This document shows positions 22,537 to 32,879 of a stretch of DNA of 64,000 nucleotides, one piece after another. Source of the DNA: Adineta ricciae (taxonomy: Eukaryota; Rotifera; Eurotatoria; Adinetida; Adinetidae); NCBI GenBank assembly GCA_905250025.1, contig CAJNOJ010000221.1, positions 97,022 to 161,021 on the forward strand. The letters are read 5' to 3'. Positions within the stretch are counted from its first letter, which is position 1, and each line of letters opens with the position of its first letter. The position numbers were made by a program, and so were the translations under genes. The notes beneath the pieces are model-generated. The model saw only the letters and a list, made by a program, of their open reading frames with translations, was not told the DNA's origin and made no database searches.

Positions 22537-23037
22537 TTACACTGATTATGGATCATAAAGTTTTCATTAAAATTAGAATTTATCGTGCATTGAATTGTAT
22601 GAAAATACAAAGCAATAATCGTGGTTGAGGAGCTTGAACATGCTGTTAGTTCTGTGAATAACTAAAAGGTGATTAGAAACAAAATTTCCACGAGAAACAG
22701 CTGAGCAAGTTATCCGATCAGCGAGGCTTATATATCTTGAAATTAGAGTTCGGGCCAAGAACTGATCTCGCGAATTGCACATAAGCGTTGACAACAAATA
22801 GATGTCGAATGCAGTAGACAAAACTGTTTCCATGTATCTCAGGTTTCGAAGTTCAAAATGAGATGATAAAAGTAATTAAAAACCGTTGTGTCAGCAAAAC
22901 TCAGAAAAATGATATCGTGAAATAAACTGGTTGAGAAAATTTATTTTTGACGTGACTTGGATAGACAAGACGACATGAAGAAAATAAAAAGATTTATTAA
23001 AATGTCACTTTCATGCATGAACATTTTGATTTAATTC
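22537..23037. other. Intergenic, no gene seen
   Basis: Spacer between the nuclear receptor remnant and the 3' end of the aldo/keto reductase. A minus-strand open frame at 22573-22833 has no recognisable motif. Confidence 0.45.
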
Positions 23038-24143
23038 TTAATTTTTCTTTGGAGCTGAATCAGCATAGAGATCGACATGCATCATTTCAGGATAACGATC
23101 ACCAGCTACATTGGCTTGTTCACAAGCATCTCGAATTTCTTTGATTTCTTCTTTCGATAGTTTAATTTGAGCAGCCTGAATGTTTTCTTCGAGATTTTTT
23201 ATTTTACTCGTACCTGGTATGACAATGAAATCATCACCTTGAGCAAGAATCCATGCTAATACTAATTGACTTGAAGTGCAACCTTTTTTATGCGCCGTTG
23301 CCATCAATCGATTAACTAGCTGAAGATTCTTTGGAAAATTTTCTTTTGAAAAACGTGGAAGTATTCTTCGAAAGTCGTTGGCACTAAAGTCATCAGGATT
23401 TCTAATTTGACCAGTTAATAATCCACGGCCTAATGGTGAATAGCAAACAATTGCTACACCGAGTTCTCGACATGTTTTCAAAAGACCAAGTGCTTCGCTT
23501 TCGATGTCTAAACTGAATGGTGAATATTCAACTTGTACACAAGCGATTGGATGAACAGCATATGCTCGTCGTAATGTATTACTTGAACATTCCGATAAGC
23601 CAATGTATTTGATTTTTCCAGCTTTAACTAGTTCTTTTAATACATTCATGGTTTCTTCAATTGGCACCTTTTTGTCAATACGATGAACGTAATAGAGATC
23701 AATTGAATCAACACCAAGGCGTTGTAAACTTTTTGCACATGCTTGACGAACATATTGTGCATCACCACGAATTGACGTTGATTTAAAACCAGGACTTATT
23801 ACAACAGCAAATTTTGTTGCAAGGAATACCTACACATTCAAAGTACTCGTAGTTATGTATCTGCGATAGGAATTGGACTTACTTTTTGACGTTGATGTGG
23901 ATATTTTTGAAAATACTTTCCTAATAAATCTTCACTATCTCCATACATATCGGCAGTATCGAAATAGGTACTACCAAGTTCGATAGCACGATCAAAGACT
24001 TTGAATCGTTCTTCATCAGATCCAGGAGGTCCATATCCAAGTGATAAACCCATTGTTCCATAGCCGATTGCTGATATTTTTGGACCATTTTTACCTAATC
24101 GACGTCCGGGCATTGAAGACTTATTACACGATCGACTAAACAT
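23038..24143 (-). CDS. Aldo/keto reductase
   Basis: Two exons, 23883-24143 and 23038-23829, joined in phase 0 by a 53-bp GT-AG intron; 350 residues. The catalytic tetrad of the AKR superfamily is visible: Asp62 and Tyr67 (FDTADMYG), Lys93 (FLATKF) and His136 (YYVHRID). NADPH-binding elements follow (CYSPLGRG, and VIPGTSKIKNLEEN near the C-terminus). The closest type by motif is the AKR group that includes bacterial and yeast YakC/pyridoxal-reductase-like enzymes. It reduces aldehydes or ketones with NADPH in the cytosol; the substrate is unknown. Start is the ATG at 24143. The gene is single-copy here, outside the doubled blocks. Confidence 0.88.
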
Positions 24144-25063
24144 TTTGACTTTCTCTTAGTAGCGTTGATGCTTATGAATTTACTAAATCTTTGTCGAGTA
24201 TATATACTTGTGTAGACTTCACAGGAACATAAGAAAGGTGAACGCGTTTCGTAACCGTTAAGAAAGGAAGAAAAAAAGGTGAACGCGTGCCGTACCCGAT
24301 AGGAAAGAGAAAGAACGACAAATGACTAATATTTTTTTATTATGCTGTATTTTTATACGATCAAATTATTAAATAAACAATTAACACTTTCGCTACTGAT
24401 AGATTATCAATGATTATTGTCATTTTTTAGATCATAGGGTTAAGATTTTGGACTTGAATGTTGATATCTTTAATTAACATTTATGAGACTGTTACTAGCG
24501 AGTGCCTGCACAAACAGCAAGTCGAATTTTCTCAGAAATTATCATTACTCTTCTGTAAGCTTAACCGAATTGAGACAGTTGATATTTTACTGTGTACAAC
24601 GTCTTTTTAGTGATGACTCAAGTAGCTTACTGATTCAATATGAACTCGAATATATTTATCAATAGTTTTCAAAATTTCTTTACGAACGAAAGTCACTTAT
24701 AGAATAGTTTTGAAGGTCAAGTCCGATAAAATAAACATCACGTAGTTACCACGAGATAGTACACTTCATCGTTTCATTTAAAACTAAAAGAAACTTTTTC
24801 GATTTACAAAATGAATCGACATCTCGATATTTTGTTGAATATTTTCAAGGAATCGTTGAGATGAATTGTTATTTGTTTTTCTTTCTTATCATACAAAGAT
24901 ACATACATATTATGCCTCTCATTCATTATGTACAGAATAAATATGCATAGATGTTTTTCTCTTCTTTCCGTTCTTCGTCTTTTCTTCCTCCATCTTTGTA
25001 ATACAATACCGAAGGTTACAAACATCGACATATCATTCAGCATTGACACACGAAGAGAAAAAC
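24144..25063. other. Intergenic with short imperfect repeat
   Basis: Contains an imperfect two-unit repeat around 24230-24310 built on GGTGAACGCGT followed by GGAAGA-type purine stretches. From about 24740 it aligns with 19860-20110, the 5' flank of the tryparedoxin copy. No gene seen. Confidence 0.45.
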
Positions 25064-25599
25064 ATGGCTGGTGTAGCTAAACTATTCGATGGTCATATTC
25101 TCGATAAATCCAACAGAAACGTCGATCTCAATGATGACAGATATAAAGGAAAAGTCATCGGTCTTTACTTCAGTGCTCATTGGTAATTTTTGCAGCACTA
25201 ATTCCATTCGTCTTTCTTATTTTCCACTGTAGGTGTCCACCTTGTCGTGGTTTCACTCCAATTCTGGTCGATTTCTATAACAAATATGGTTCAGAAAAGA
25301 AATTAGAGATTATCTTCATAAGTTCTGATAATGATGAAGGATCATTCAATGAATATTATCAAGAAATGCCCTGGTTAACATTGGATTTCAAAGAACGCGA
25401 GAAGAAAAATGAATTAGACGAGAAATTTCAAGTCGATGGAATTCCAACATTGATTTTACTCGATGGAAATAGTGGAAATATTCTTTGTAAAGATGCAAGA
25501 CAAGAAATTCAATTCAATGATAAACAAGGTGATCGATTTCCTTGGACAAGCTCATCAGAAGCAACAAAAAAATCTTCTCGATCGTGTATTTGTTGTTAA
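25064..25599 (+). CDS. Tryparedoxin/nucleoredoxin-like thiol oxidoreductase
   Basis: Exons 25064-25182 and 25233-25599 with a 50-bp intron splitting the active-site Trp codon; 161 residues. The fold follows the tryparedoxin/nucleoredoxin family: a substrate strand (GLYFSAHW), the redox motif W40-C41-P-P-C44 followed by RGFTP, FISSDND, the MPWL segment typical of tryparedoxins, the cis-Pro region (GIPTLILLD) and a DRFPW tail. The protein ends in Cys-Ile-Cys-Cys, an unusual Cys-rich terminus. No signal peptide, so a cytosolic or nuclear disulfide reductase is inferred. The copy at 20111 is broken. Confidence 0.85.
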
Positions 25600-25710
25600 C
25601 ACTACTTCGTATAATATCAGAATAGATCTTTTAAGAAATAAATGGAGGAAGATTCACTTTTATTCTTGAATTCGATAAAATTACAAATCATATTATAATC
25701 AAATGTCACA

Positions 25711-26313
25711 CTAATTTTCGATAAATCGAACTTCCACATTACTACCCATGAATTGCTGAATTTTTTCTCCCAATGCTTGTAAAACCATCGCTTCAAGACA
25801 TTTCTTACTATCTTCACTGTTTAGCTTGCAAACGATATTCTCTAATTCCTTTTGTTCATTAGTTGGAATACCAAACAATGTTGCAAACAGATTCCACGCT
25901 GCTGACATATGCACTTTTTTTTTCATGGAAGCCATTAGAATCTTATGCTCATCATTACCATTGAGATTTTGTCGACTTACTGCGATAAGTGAAATCGAAA
26001 ATTCGTTTTTGGTACCAACGATAATCGCTTTTGCTACTTGTGTACCCTCCTTGTTTAAATGTAATCGTGAAAGATAATCATGTACTTCTTTATCCGCATT
26101 CTTATATTGTTCACGAAGTAATTCGCAGTATTCTTTCATATCGGCATGATCAATTGTTTCAGTAGAAATAACGAAATGTTCTTCACTCTGCTTTACACGA
26201 CGATTTGCCAGTAAATTGAACGCTTGTTTTACCATATCTTGATTCGCTATTGGTATAGTTACAACCAATGGCAGAACAGTTGATGCCGCAGCTGGAATAA
26301 TCGCATTTGCCAT
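25711..26313 (-). CDS. Unknown-family protein, member 1 of a divergent paralogue pair
   Basis: Single exon, 200 residues, ATG at 26313. I do not recognise the family. It is clearly homologous over its length to the plus-strand neighbour at 26662: shared blocks include VTIPIANQDMV against VTIPVDNNLV, IDHADMKEYCELLREQYKNA against IKHSDMDKYIETLLEQYKNA, and DEHKILMASM against DDHKILIASM, with a shared C-terminus (CLEAM, LGEKIQ, VRFIEN). It is mostly helical-looking and charged, with no signal peptide and no clear membrane segment. The two genes are transcribed away from each other across about 350 bp, so a shared promoter is likely. Its block B' copy is cut at 54784. Confidence 0.75.
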   Translation of the reverse strand: MANAIIPAAASTVLPLVVTIPIANQDMVKQAFNLLANRRVKQSEEHFVISTETIDHADMKEYCELLREQYKNADKEVHDYLSRLHLNKEGTQVAKAIIVGTKNEFSISLIAVSRQNLNGNDEHKILMASMKKKVHMSAAWNLFATLFGIPTNEQKELENIVCKLNSEDSKKCLEAMVLQALGEKIQQFMGSNVEVRFIEN

Positions 26314-26661
26314 CTTTGTTGATTATCGGTTGAAGACAAAATATGAAGAGCAATACGTTTTCTTTTAAATAAAATTCCTTGTGAAAATTCCGACGGTATA
26401 AGTAGTATTCTTTCTTTACTCTATTAGTCACAAGTACACACCCCCATGTTCTTTTTTTCCTTGCGATAAGATTGGTTACACGTAAAAGAAGTTGATAAAG
26501 TTATATTTACAAATACTTTATTCCGTCAGAGAAATGCCCCTGGTAAAGCAAATAAAAATTAATATTAAAATTTCCAACTTATTCTTCATACATAAAAATG
26601 CCGAATTTCATAATCGCGTAAAATTGTTTTTTTTTCTTTTGTGCAAATCGATTTCATCCTC
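26314..26661. promoter_or_regulatory. Shared intergenic region of divergent paralogue pair
   Basis: 348 bp between two start codons facing away from each other. It aligns with 55109-55455, differing by small indels. AT-rich with T runs; no specific operator is recognised, but position makes it the probable bidirectional promoter. Confidence 0.5.
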
Positions 26662-27306
26662 ATGGCATCTCCAATCGGTTGCCCTTTACTAGTGACTATT
26701 CCAGTAGATAATAATTTGGTTGAACAGGCGTATCGTATGCTTGAAAGCAAATACATTCATCGTCAACAAGATGATTTCAATGTTGTTACAAGCACGATCA
26801 AACATTCGGATATGGATAAGTACATTGAAACTTTACTTGAACAATACAAAAACGCTAACGAAGAAGTTAAGAATTACATTCGGCGATTAAAACTTATCTC
26901 AGAAGGGACAAACATGGCGAAAGCTTTGGTCACTGGTACTAAAACTCACATATCTGTTTCTGTTTTTGTTACAAGCCGAAGAAAAACAAATACAAGCGAT
27001 GATCACAAGATTTTGATTGCTTCAATGGAAAAAACATTTGAAGTACGTCCAAATGTTCCATTTGCAGCGTCCCGGGCTCTCATATATGCAATACCATTTA
27101 TTCCTCTCGCAGCAATTCTTTTTCCTTTCGGTGTCTGGTACGACTTGTTCAACATTGGGGACGACAAAAAAACTCAGGAAATTTTAGCAAAATTGAACGA
27201 TGAAGAAAATAAGAAATGTTTGGAAGCAATGGCTTTTCATATTCTCGGCAAAAAGATTCAATCACACATAGGCGAATGTGTTCAAGTGCGTTTTGTTCAA
27301 AGCTGA
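26662..27306 (+). CDS. Unknown-family protein with hydrophobic segment, member 2 of the pair
   Basis: Single exon, 214 residues from the ATG at 26662; the frame is open to an upstream GTG that is not used. It is homologous to the minus-strand neighbour but has an extra hydrophobic stretch at about 135-160 (ALIYAIPFIPLAAILFPFG) absent from member 1, which could be a membrane anchor or hairpin. The shared core has alternating basic and acidic helices around YKNANEEVKNYIRRL. Function unknown. The block B' copy at 55456 has one extra A in a run and is frameshifted. Confidence 0.75.
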   Translation: MASPIGCPLLVTIPVDNNLVEQAYRMLESKYIHRQQDDFNVVTSTIKHSDMDKYIETLLEQYKNANEEVKNYIRRLKLISEGTNMAKALVTGTKTHISVSVFVTSRRKTNTSDDHKILIASMEKTFEVRPNVPFAASRALIYAIPFIPLAAILFPFGVWYDLFNIGDDKKTQEILAKLNDEENKKCLEAMAFHILGKKIQSHIGECVQVRFVQS

Positions 27307-27387
27307 TGTTATTCACGTTTTTTGAGAAAAACCCAATAAATTTGTGAGTTATGGGTATGTCAATGAGAAGATATTTGCAGAACGACC

Positions 27388-28470
27388 GTGACTGGTCTTT
27401 TTTTCTCGCGGAAAGATTTGATTAAAGAAAAAAAAGCGTGCGATTATTTTCTACAAGAACAAATTTTGCATAGTTTGGATGCATTGACAATTCTCCGTTC
27501 GATTCGTCGTGTTTGTCAGCGATATCAAGTAAAATGTCATCAGATTTCTTATTTTTTGATTTGCCCTATCGAAAAGAGCATACACTATACTTGTTCTGAC
27601 CATGACAAAGAAATACGATGTCTCATCAATGAATTATCAAATAATACGGTCGATCAATGGTCACTACTTGTTTCGTTATGGATATCTTCAAACTAAATCG
27701 CAATCAACGTTGTATGCTATTTAAACAAAAGTATATCATTTCTTGGACAATTTCTTCTATAGAGACACTCGAAATGTTGTATTTAAGTGGAAATGGAATT
27801 GAACATCAAGGTGCACAAGAACTTGCTAAAGTATTTGAAAACAATTCAATAAAACATATAAATGACCATTTGATCGATCATTTTCGTTGGTCTCTATAGC
27901 CATTAAAATCATTCAATTTAGGAGTGAATCGAATGACAGATATAGATGCACAACGTTATCATCATACACTTTTAATCAATAAAGTAAATCTTAACAATTT
28001 CTTGTCTTTCCAGACACTTAAGACACTCGACCTTAGTAATAATCAAATAGATAATCAGGGATGCGGACATCTTACTAATGGTCTTGTGAAAAACAAAGTT
28101 TGGTCTTCTTTTGCTCTTTCATTTTCTTTGAATCTTCAGACAAATGACATCTCGAATCAATCAGTATACATCGATTTTTCGCTGTTCTAATGAATAACAA
28201 AGTAAACAATCGTTTCTTTATTTCTAGTTTATCATTAATTTTGATTTAGACATTTCTTACAACAGGATTACTGACAACGGAGTAAAGGATCTTGCTGATG
28301 CTCTTAAAATGAATCGAGTAAATTAATTAGTGAACATTGTCATGAATAGTTGATACTCGTTTCACATATAGACATTGACTATACTCAATCTTTAGGAAAA
28401 AAAGATTATAGAAACAGGAGTAGGTTATCTTGCTGTTCTTCTTTCTGGTCATGCAGTAAAAGAATCCTTT
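27388..28470 (+). pseudogene. Leucine-rich repeat (ribonuclease-inhibitor type) gene, probably decayed
   Basis: Plus-strand pieces, each about one LRR, separated by short intron-like gaps: YLSGNGIEHQGAQELAKVF (about 27780-27840), LDLSNNQIDNQGCGHLTNGL (about 28028-28086), ITDNGVKDLADALKMN (about 28267-28317) and IETGVGYLAVLLSGHA (about 28408-28456). The spacing of LxLxxNxI..GA..LA fits the 28-residue RNI-type repeat seen in NLR-like and other intracellular proteins. An upstream frame at 27388-27696 may be the N-terminal exon. Frames between units are interrupted and I could not build one clean spliced model, so decay is likely though a multi-exon gene with one LRR per exon is possible. The B' counterpart is 56183-57270. 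Confidence 0.5.
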
Positions 28471-28734
28471 TCTTTTAGTTTTATTCTTGTTTATCGAATG
28501 TATTTAGACCTGTGTAACGATTCATCTTCAATTGAGTAGTTTTGGCGAAGAAAAGCAAAATGAATTAACAATGAACGATTCGGACTAACAGACATTTATT
28601 GTTGAAATTAAATCTGCACTGCATGTCTAAAAGTGCTTTTCTAAAAATAACTTCAAATACATAAAATAATTCTCGATTACAAGGATTGTAGGTAGGCGAA
28701 AGCATGACACTAAAAGAAAAAAGTTTGATGTTGA

Positions 28735-29757
28735 TTATTGTCGTTGTTGGCGACGGAATTGCAAAACATGAATAACTTGTTGTTCAGTGTCAATTGTATG
28801 GACACGACTTGCATGTCGGAAGATTTTTTTCGCTTCTTTCCGAAAAATAGTACCGGTTAGTGTATATAAGTAGAAACTACTTGAATGAGCAAAATATGTC
28901 ATAATACCGGTAATTCTTGCAAATAAATTTTCTTGTGCAATTCGAAGTGTATCTTTGACTAAAATGCTCGTAAACGATGCATAAAGTTGATAAATTGAGA
29001 ACGGTAATGTTGCAATAATGATCACTAAAACTTGCGCTGTGAGCATGCGTAACAATTGAGAATTTGTTCGTCGAGTTCGTATATTTTCGGCTGTGATTCG
29101 TCGAACCAAATGATTACATTTCTGAGTATTTCTTATTGTCAAAAAGCCAAAAGTCAGCATAAAAAATGACGGACAGAGTGAATAAACTACCATATGTGAG
29201 AATCCGAAAAAAGTACTATAAAAACCTTTTCGACTACGACATGAAGATACGACATCACCATTGGCATCTGTTACATTATATAATTCATAATAAGCAATCA
29301 TATGACTATATAGAATTGGAACAAGAATGCTTGCAATTGTAATGGCTAACTTGGCTGTTCTCATCGAACTTAGCTGACGTAGATATCTTTGCGGCGAACT
29401 GTGTAGAAAACGATCAATACATGCTAATAAGATTAACCAAATCGATGTTGCACGTGTTGCATAAAAAATAAAATATTCAAACTTACAAATACCGAAGTTA
29501 TAATTTGATGCCGAGATATTATACGCATTGGAAAGGACACGAACAGGCATAACAACGAAGACAACGAATAGATTGTAACATGATGAAATAAGAAAATACA
29601 TTGAACATGGTTCTTGACGGAGAGTCGGTCGAGTGAAAACATAAATGTTGATAAGAAGTCCAAATGCACCCAGTAAAAAGTTTACAATCGATATTGTAAG
29701 AAAACATATTGATGCAGCGTCGTTGATTTGTTCAATGAGAATCGCGAGAGACGACAT
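28735..29757 (-). CDS. Rhodopsin-like GPCR, intronless (block B copy)
   Basis: Single exon, 340 residues, ATG at 29757. Seven hydrophobic segments; TM1 FGLLINIYVF, the TM3 cysteine at Cys91, a DRF in place of DRY at 115-117 (ACIDRFLHS), a basic third loop (RTRRTNSQLLRM), and the TM7/helix-8 region SSFYLYTLTGTIFRKEAKK. Same broad family as the receptors at 18577 and 34318 (shared endings FYIYT or FYLYTLTGT) but clearly a different subgroup. Ligand unknown. The copy at 57560-58609 is intact with a nine-residue C-terminal insertion. Confidence 0.85.
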   Translation of the reverse strand: MSSLAILIEQINDAASICFLTISIVNFLLGAFGLLINIYVFTRPTLRQEPCSMYFLISSCYNLFVVFVVMPVRVLSNAYNISASNYNFGICKFEYFIFYATRATSIWLILLACIDRFLHSSPQRYLRQLSSMRTAKLAITIASILVPILYSHMIAYYELYNVTDANGDVVSSCRSRKGFYSTFFGFSHMVVYSLCPSFFMLTFGFLTIRNTQKCNHLVRRITAENIRTRRTNSQLLRMLTAQVLVIIIATLPFSIYQLYASFTSILVKDTLRIAQENLFARITGIMTYFAHSSSFYLYTLTGTIFRKEAKKIFRHASRVHTIDTEQQVIHVLQFRRQQRQ

Positions 29758-31017
29758 TATGAATTAATGAATTCTTGTTTCCTATCTCGTCTCTCAAATA
29801 AAAATTCTAAAGTTTAATGAAAACTATCTGGGTTCCATAGTACACATTAATGAATATATTTTCATCTGGAAGCAAAGTTACTATAAAGAAAAAATTAATA
29901 TTTGCTCCTTGACGTAAACGATGTTTTCATGCTCTGATTTATGGAAAATAATTAAAGACACTAGGTTTTTGCTCTTTGTTAAAGTACACTGCATTATTTA
30001 TATGAACTATTATAGTCATGTGTGTCGAAGATTTTAATTACTATTTCGAACTTATAGTTGATATACGTTTCAAATACCAACGTGTGCAAAATAACAAAAC
30101 AAATAATGTGATGGAAGACATCGGTGTGAAGCGTAAAACGAATGCAACAAATAGCGTTCATTCTATTCTTCGAAGAAACGATAAAGTCATGACCCGATAG
30201 ATTATGTTGAAACTGAAAGAAAGAGATTTTTTCCCGGAGCATCTCAAGACCGGGATCAGAATTGTCAAAACCAAAATTTAAAAACGAGGTCGGGTTTTGA
30301 TGCGTGTTTCTTCACAGCGAGTATAAACTGGTAGAAGTATTCATGGTATAGAGAATGTCCCAGATATTATCAAGTCATTTTTTTATAATGGATTATCTTT
30401 GAAAATTACATTTTTGTTTGAATTATGAATGAGAAATTAATAAAATGCCTGTCAGAAATTATTAGCGCAAATCTTCCAGATGTTCTTTTGAATGCAGTGA
30501 AATGCTTACAAGAAACTTCTATTTTTTCTATATCTCGATTTCATCAGATGATAAAATCTTAATATTTCGTCCGCGCTGCAAGCCTTTCATTTTCCACTAG
30601 GCAATACGGATGAGAATTGCCTTCGTCGCATCATTTCCACATTGCCCGCATTCAAATGTTACGGTAAGTACGTTTTGCTTATCTAACTTTTGGAAAGCGT
30701 TCGATCTTAATTTGCCCATCGCCTGCACTTCGCCAATGATCGATAACAAGGTTAAATTGCATCAGATTTGACATGCGCAATTGTAAGAGTACATTAGTCA
30801 TACCTTGCGAAACGTGGACAGGCTGATTTTTAACATATGGCTGGTTTTTCCTCTTGAAAACTGATCCTTATCAAATATTTGCATTTTCGAATCATCTTAA
30901 GAGTGAAAACGTGATCCATTTTGCATCTAACATCATAAAACATCCACAAAATATGTGTTTTACTTACACATTTCTCGTCTCGTAATCAAACAGCGAAGAG
31001 TCAATAGTCTATAAGCA
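29758..31017. other. Intergenic, no confident gene
   Basis: About 1.26 kb. A minor frame near 30426-30563 (about 46 codons) is partly kept in block B' but has no recognised motif. The corresponding stretch 58610-59985 differs by several indels, as expected for unconstrained sequence. Confidence 0.45.
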
Positions 31018-31658
31018 ATGCCGACGAATAGATCTGTGAGAAGAAAAACGTTTGAAACTATGACATCATCTACCGACATCGAATTTCTGTCGATTGTTGT
31101 CTTAATTTTGTTCATTTTAATAATCAAATTATTCGTTGGAATTAACTTTTTTCACCAGTGTTCAATTGGATCATTTATTTCTTCTTATGTTCTTCTTAGT
31201 GCTGTATTGGAACTTATTCTCACTATTCTGTTCTGTTTGGTATGAAACTCTTTATGTGACTTAGACAAATGATCGTTTATTTTATTTGATAGATGTTTTC
31301 AACGGACCAAGATCGAGAAGGGGGAACATCATTCTTCGAGCGGCTTTGGAACTCTCTATTTGTATATTTCGTTTATATTTCATTATTTACTATTGGTGTT
31401 GGTATGATCCCTATACTAATGATACTTGTAAGTTTAATTGTAATATTCCTTTTTCAATCAGTTGAAATATTTCACATTTAGGGTGGAATTTTTGTACTAC
31501 CTACAGTGATGAGCGTGCAGTTTTCTGATTCATCTTCGTTGACATACTGCCATCCGATGCTTTACACTTATGCGTTTGGTACTGCTCTAATCTATTTTGG
31601 CATCTTTATTGTTCTTTTAGTTTTTATTTACACGTGCTGGAAAGCAGCTTTTGATTAA
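31018..31658 (+). CDS. Four-helix integral membrane protein, unknown family (block B copy)
   Basis: Three exons, all phase 0: 31018-31239, 31293-31427 and 31482-31658; introns of 53 and 54 bp; 177 residues. Predicted membrane helices by hydrophobicity: about 23-43 (LSIVVLILFILIIKLFVG), 50-73 (FISSYVLLSAVLELILTILF), 93-119 (across FVYISLFTIGVGMIPILMIL) and 150-172 (YFGIFIVLLVFIYTCW). A short cytosolic-type N-terminus is basic. No tetraspanin CCG motif is present. I do not recognise the family. The intron positions and phases are fully conserved in the copy at 59986, supporting a real gene. Confidence 0.75.
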
Positions 31659-31803
31659 ATCTATTTTGTAATAAAGATAACAGTTGACAAAAAAGATTTC
31701 GATCATTTTTCGACTTTCAATGATTTCCCACGTGATCTTCTAGAGATGTGAAGTCGACGTATGCTGGAACATATAAACCCTCAAACGAACATCTTTATTA
31801 GAT

Positions 31804-32172
31804 TTACGCAACACTTTTTTTATATACTGATAAATGGTATTGAAGCTTGTGACTGTGCATTCTTCTTGAATTGATTTTTGCTGTGACTGGACAACAAACA
31901 GCATAAGCATTCGATGATGCAACTTTACAATAATATGTTTCCGGACAAGAATCAAATTGACAACTATAATCTTTGAGGAATGGTGCCCCATCTTCACATG
32001 GACTTGATTTACATTTGCATGTTGCACATCCTTGAGCATCGAGACGATATCCAAAGAGACAATACATACGACATAACGGGCGATCGTCACACGTTGTTCT
32101 ACCAACCATTGATTTTGAGATGATCATTGACATGAACAAACAAATAAGTAAAACTTGAAGATATTTCACCAT
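31804..32172 (-). CDS. Secreted antistasin-like cysteine-rich protein (block B copy)
   Basis: Single exon, 122 residues from the ATG at 32172. The open frame continues upstream, but that part is not conserved in the block B' copy, so this start is chosen. Signal peptide MVKYLQVLLICLFMSMIISKS. The mature protein has C-x5-C-x3-C-x2-G-x3-D-x2-GC-x2-C-x-C spacing (CDDRPLCRMYC, GYRLDAQGC, ATCKC), the antistasin pattern known from leech protease inhibitors, then a second group of six Cys (PCEDGAPF, YSCQFDSC, YYCKV, VCCPV). A secreted serine-protease inhibitor is the likely role; the inhibited enzyme is unknown. The basic tail (RRMHSHK) is conserved. Confidence 0.7.
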   Translation of the reverse strand: MVKYLQVLLICLFMSMIISKSMVGRTTCDDRPLCRMYCLFGYRLDAQGCATCKCKSSPCEDGAPFLKDYSCQFDSCPETYYCKVASSNAYAVCCPVTAKINSRRMHSHKLQYHLSVYKKSVA

Positions 32173-32879
32173 TTTTGTCGTTATTCTTCTATAAACGGAG
32201 AACAGAAGAAAACTTTGTTTAACTGAAACGAAATGACAACGATGTGGCGAATTATTGTGAAAGAGAAAGAAAAATGCAATCACATGCAAAATGACTCCTG
32301 ACATAGAAAAGGAAGAGAAAATGATAGTTTATGACGTCACTACACGAACAAAAAAACAATCATTCTATATAAACATTATAGTGTAGATAAATTTGTCTGT
32401 TTTTTTGTCCAAACGATCACCATATAAAAAGCTCTACAAAATTCGCGACTGAATATGGTTAACATTCCATCGAATTGGAGTAGTTTTGCATTGCAAATTA
32501 TGAAGGAAAAAGAACGATTTACTATCGATTGCGGGAGTAAAAAAAAGTAACAAAAGGAGTAAACCAATATGGTGCTGACGAAAATATTATATATTCATCT
32601 TGAGGGCGAGGGGGGAAATGACATATTATTCGCATTTCATCTTATGAAGTCGAGTACTTTTATTTAAATCAAATATTTGTTGGTTGAAGTATTCGCTGGC
32701 TGAAATGAAAATAAAGCGTTCTGCGTTCTACTGTCGAAACTCGAAAAACAACATATTCAATGAAATATCTCGGATTTGATTATACATGAAAATTCTCAAA
32801 TTCTATAATCATTTTTGTTCTAATAGGATTCAATATACCAAAACTAATCGATGACAACCATCAATGAGATCTCTCCTTA
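32173..32879. other. Intergenic, no gene seen
   Basis: About 700 bp upstream of the antistasin-like gene and of the esterase relic, which point away from each other. Contains a G-rich patch near 32604-32618 that is longer in block B' (61573-61600). Confidence 0.45.

Noticed and set aside
22573-22833. Minus-strand 86-codon frame
   Set aside because: No recognisable domain and it lies between a pseudogene and a 3' end; probably chance.
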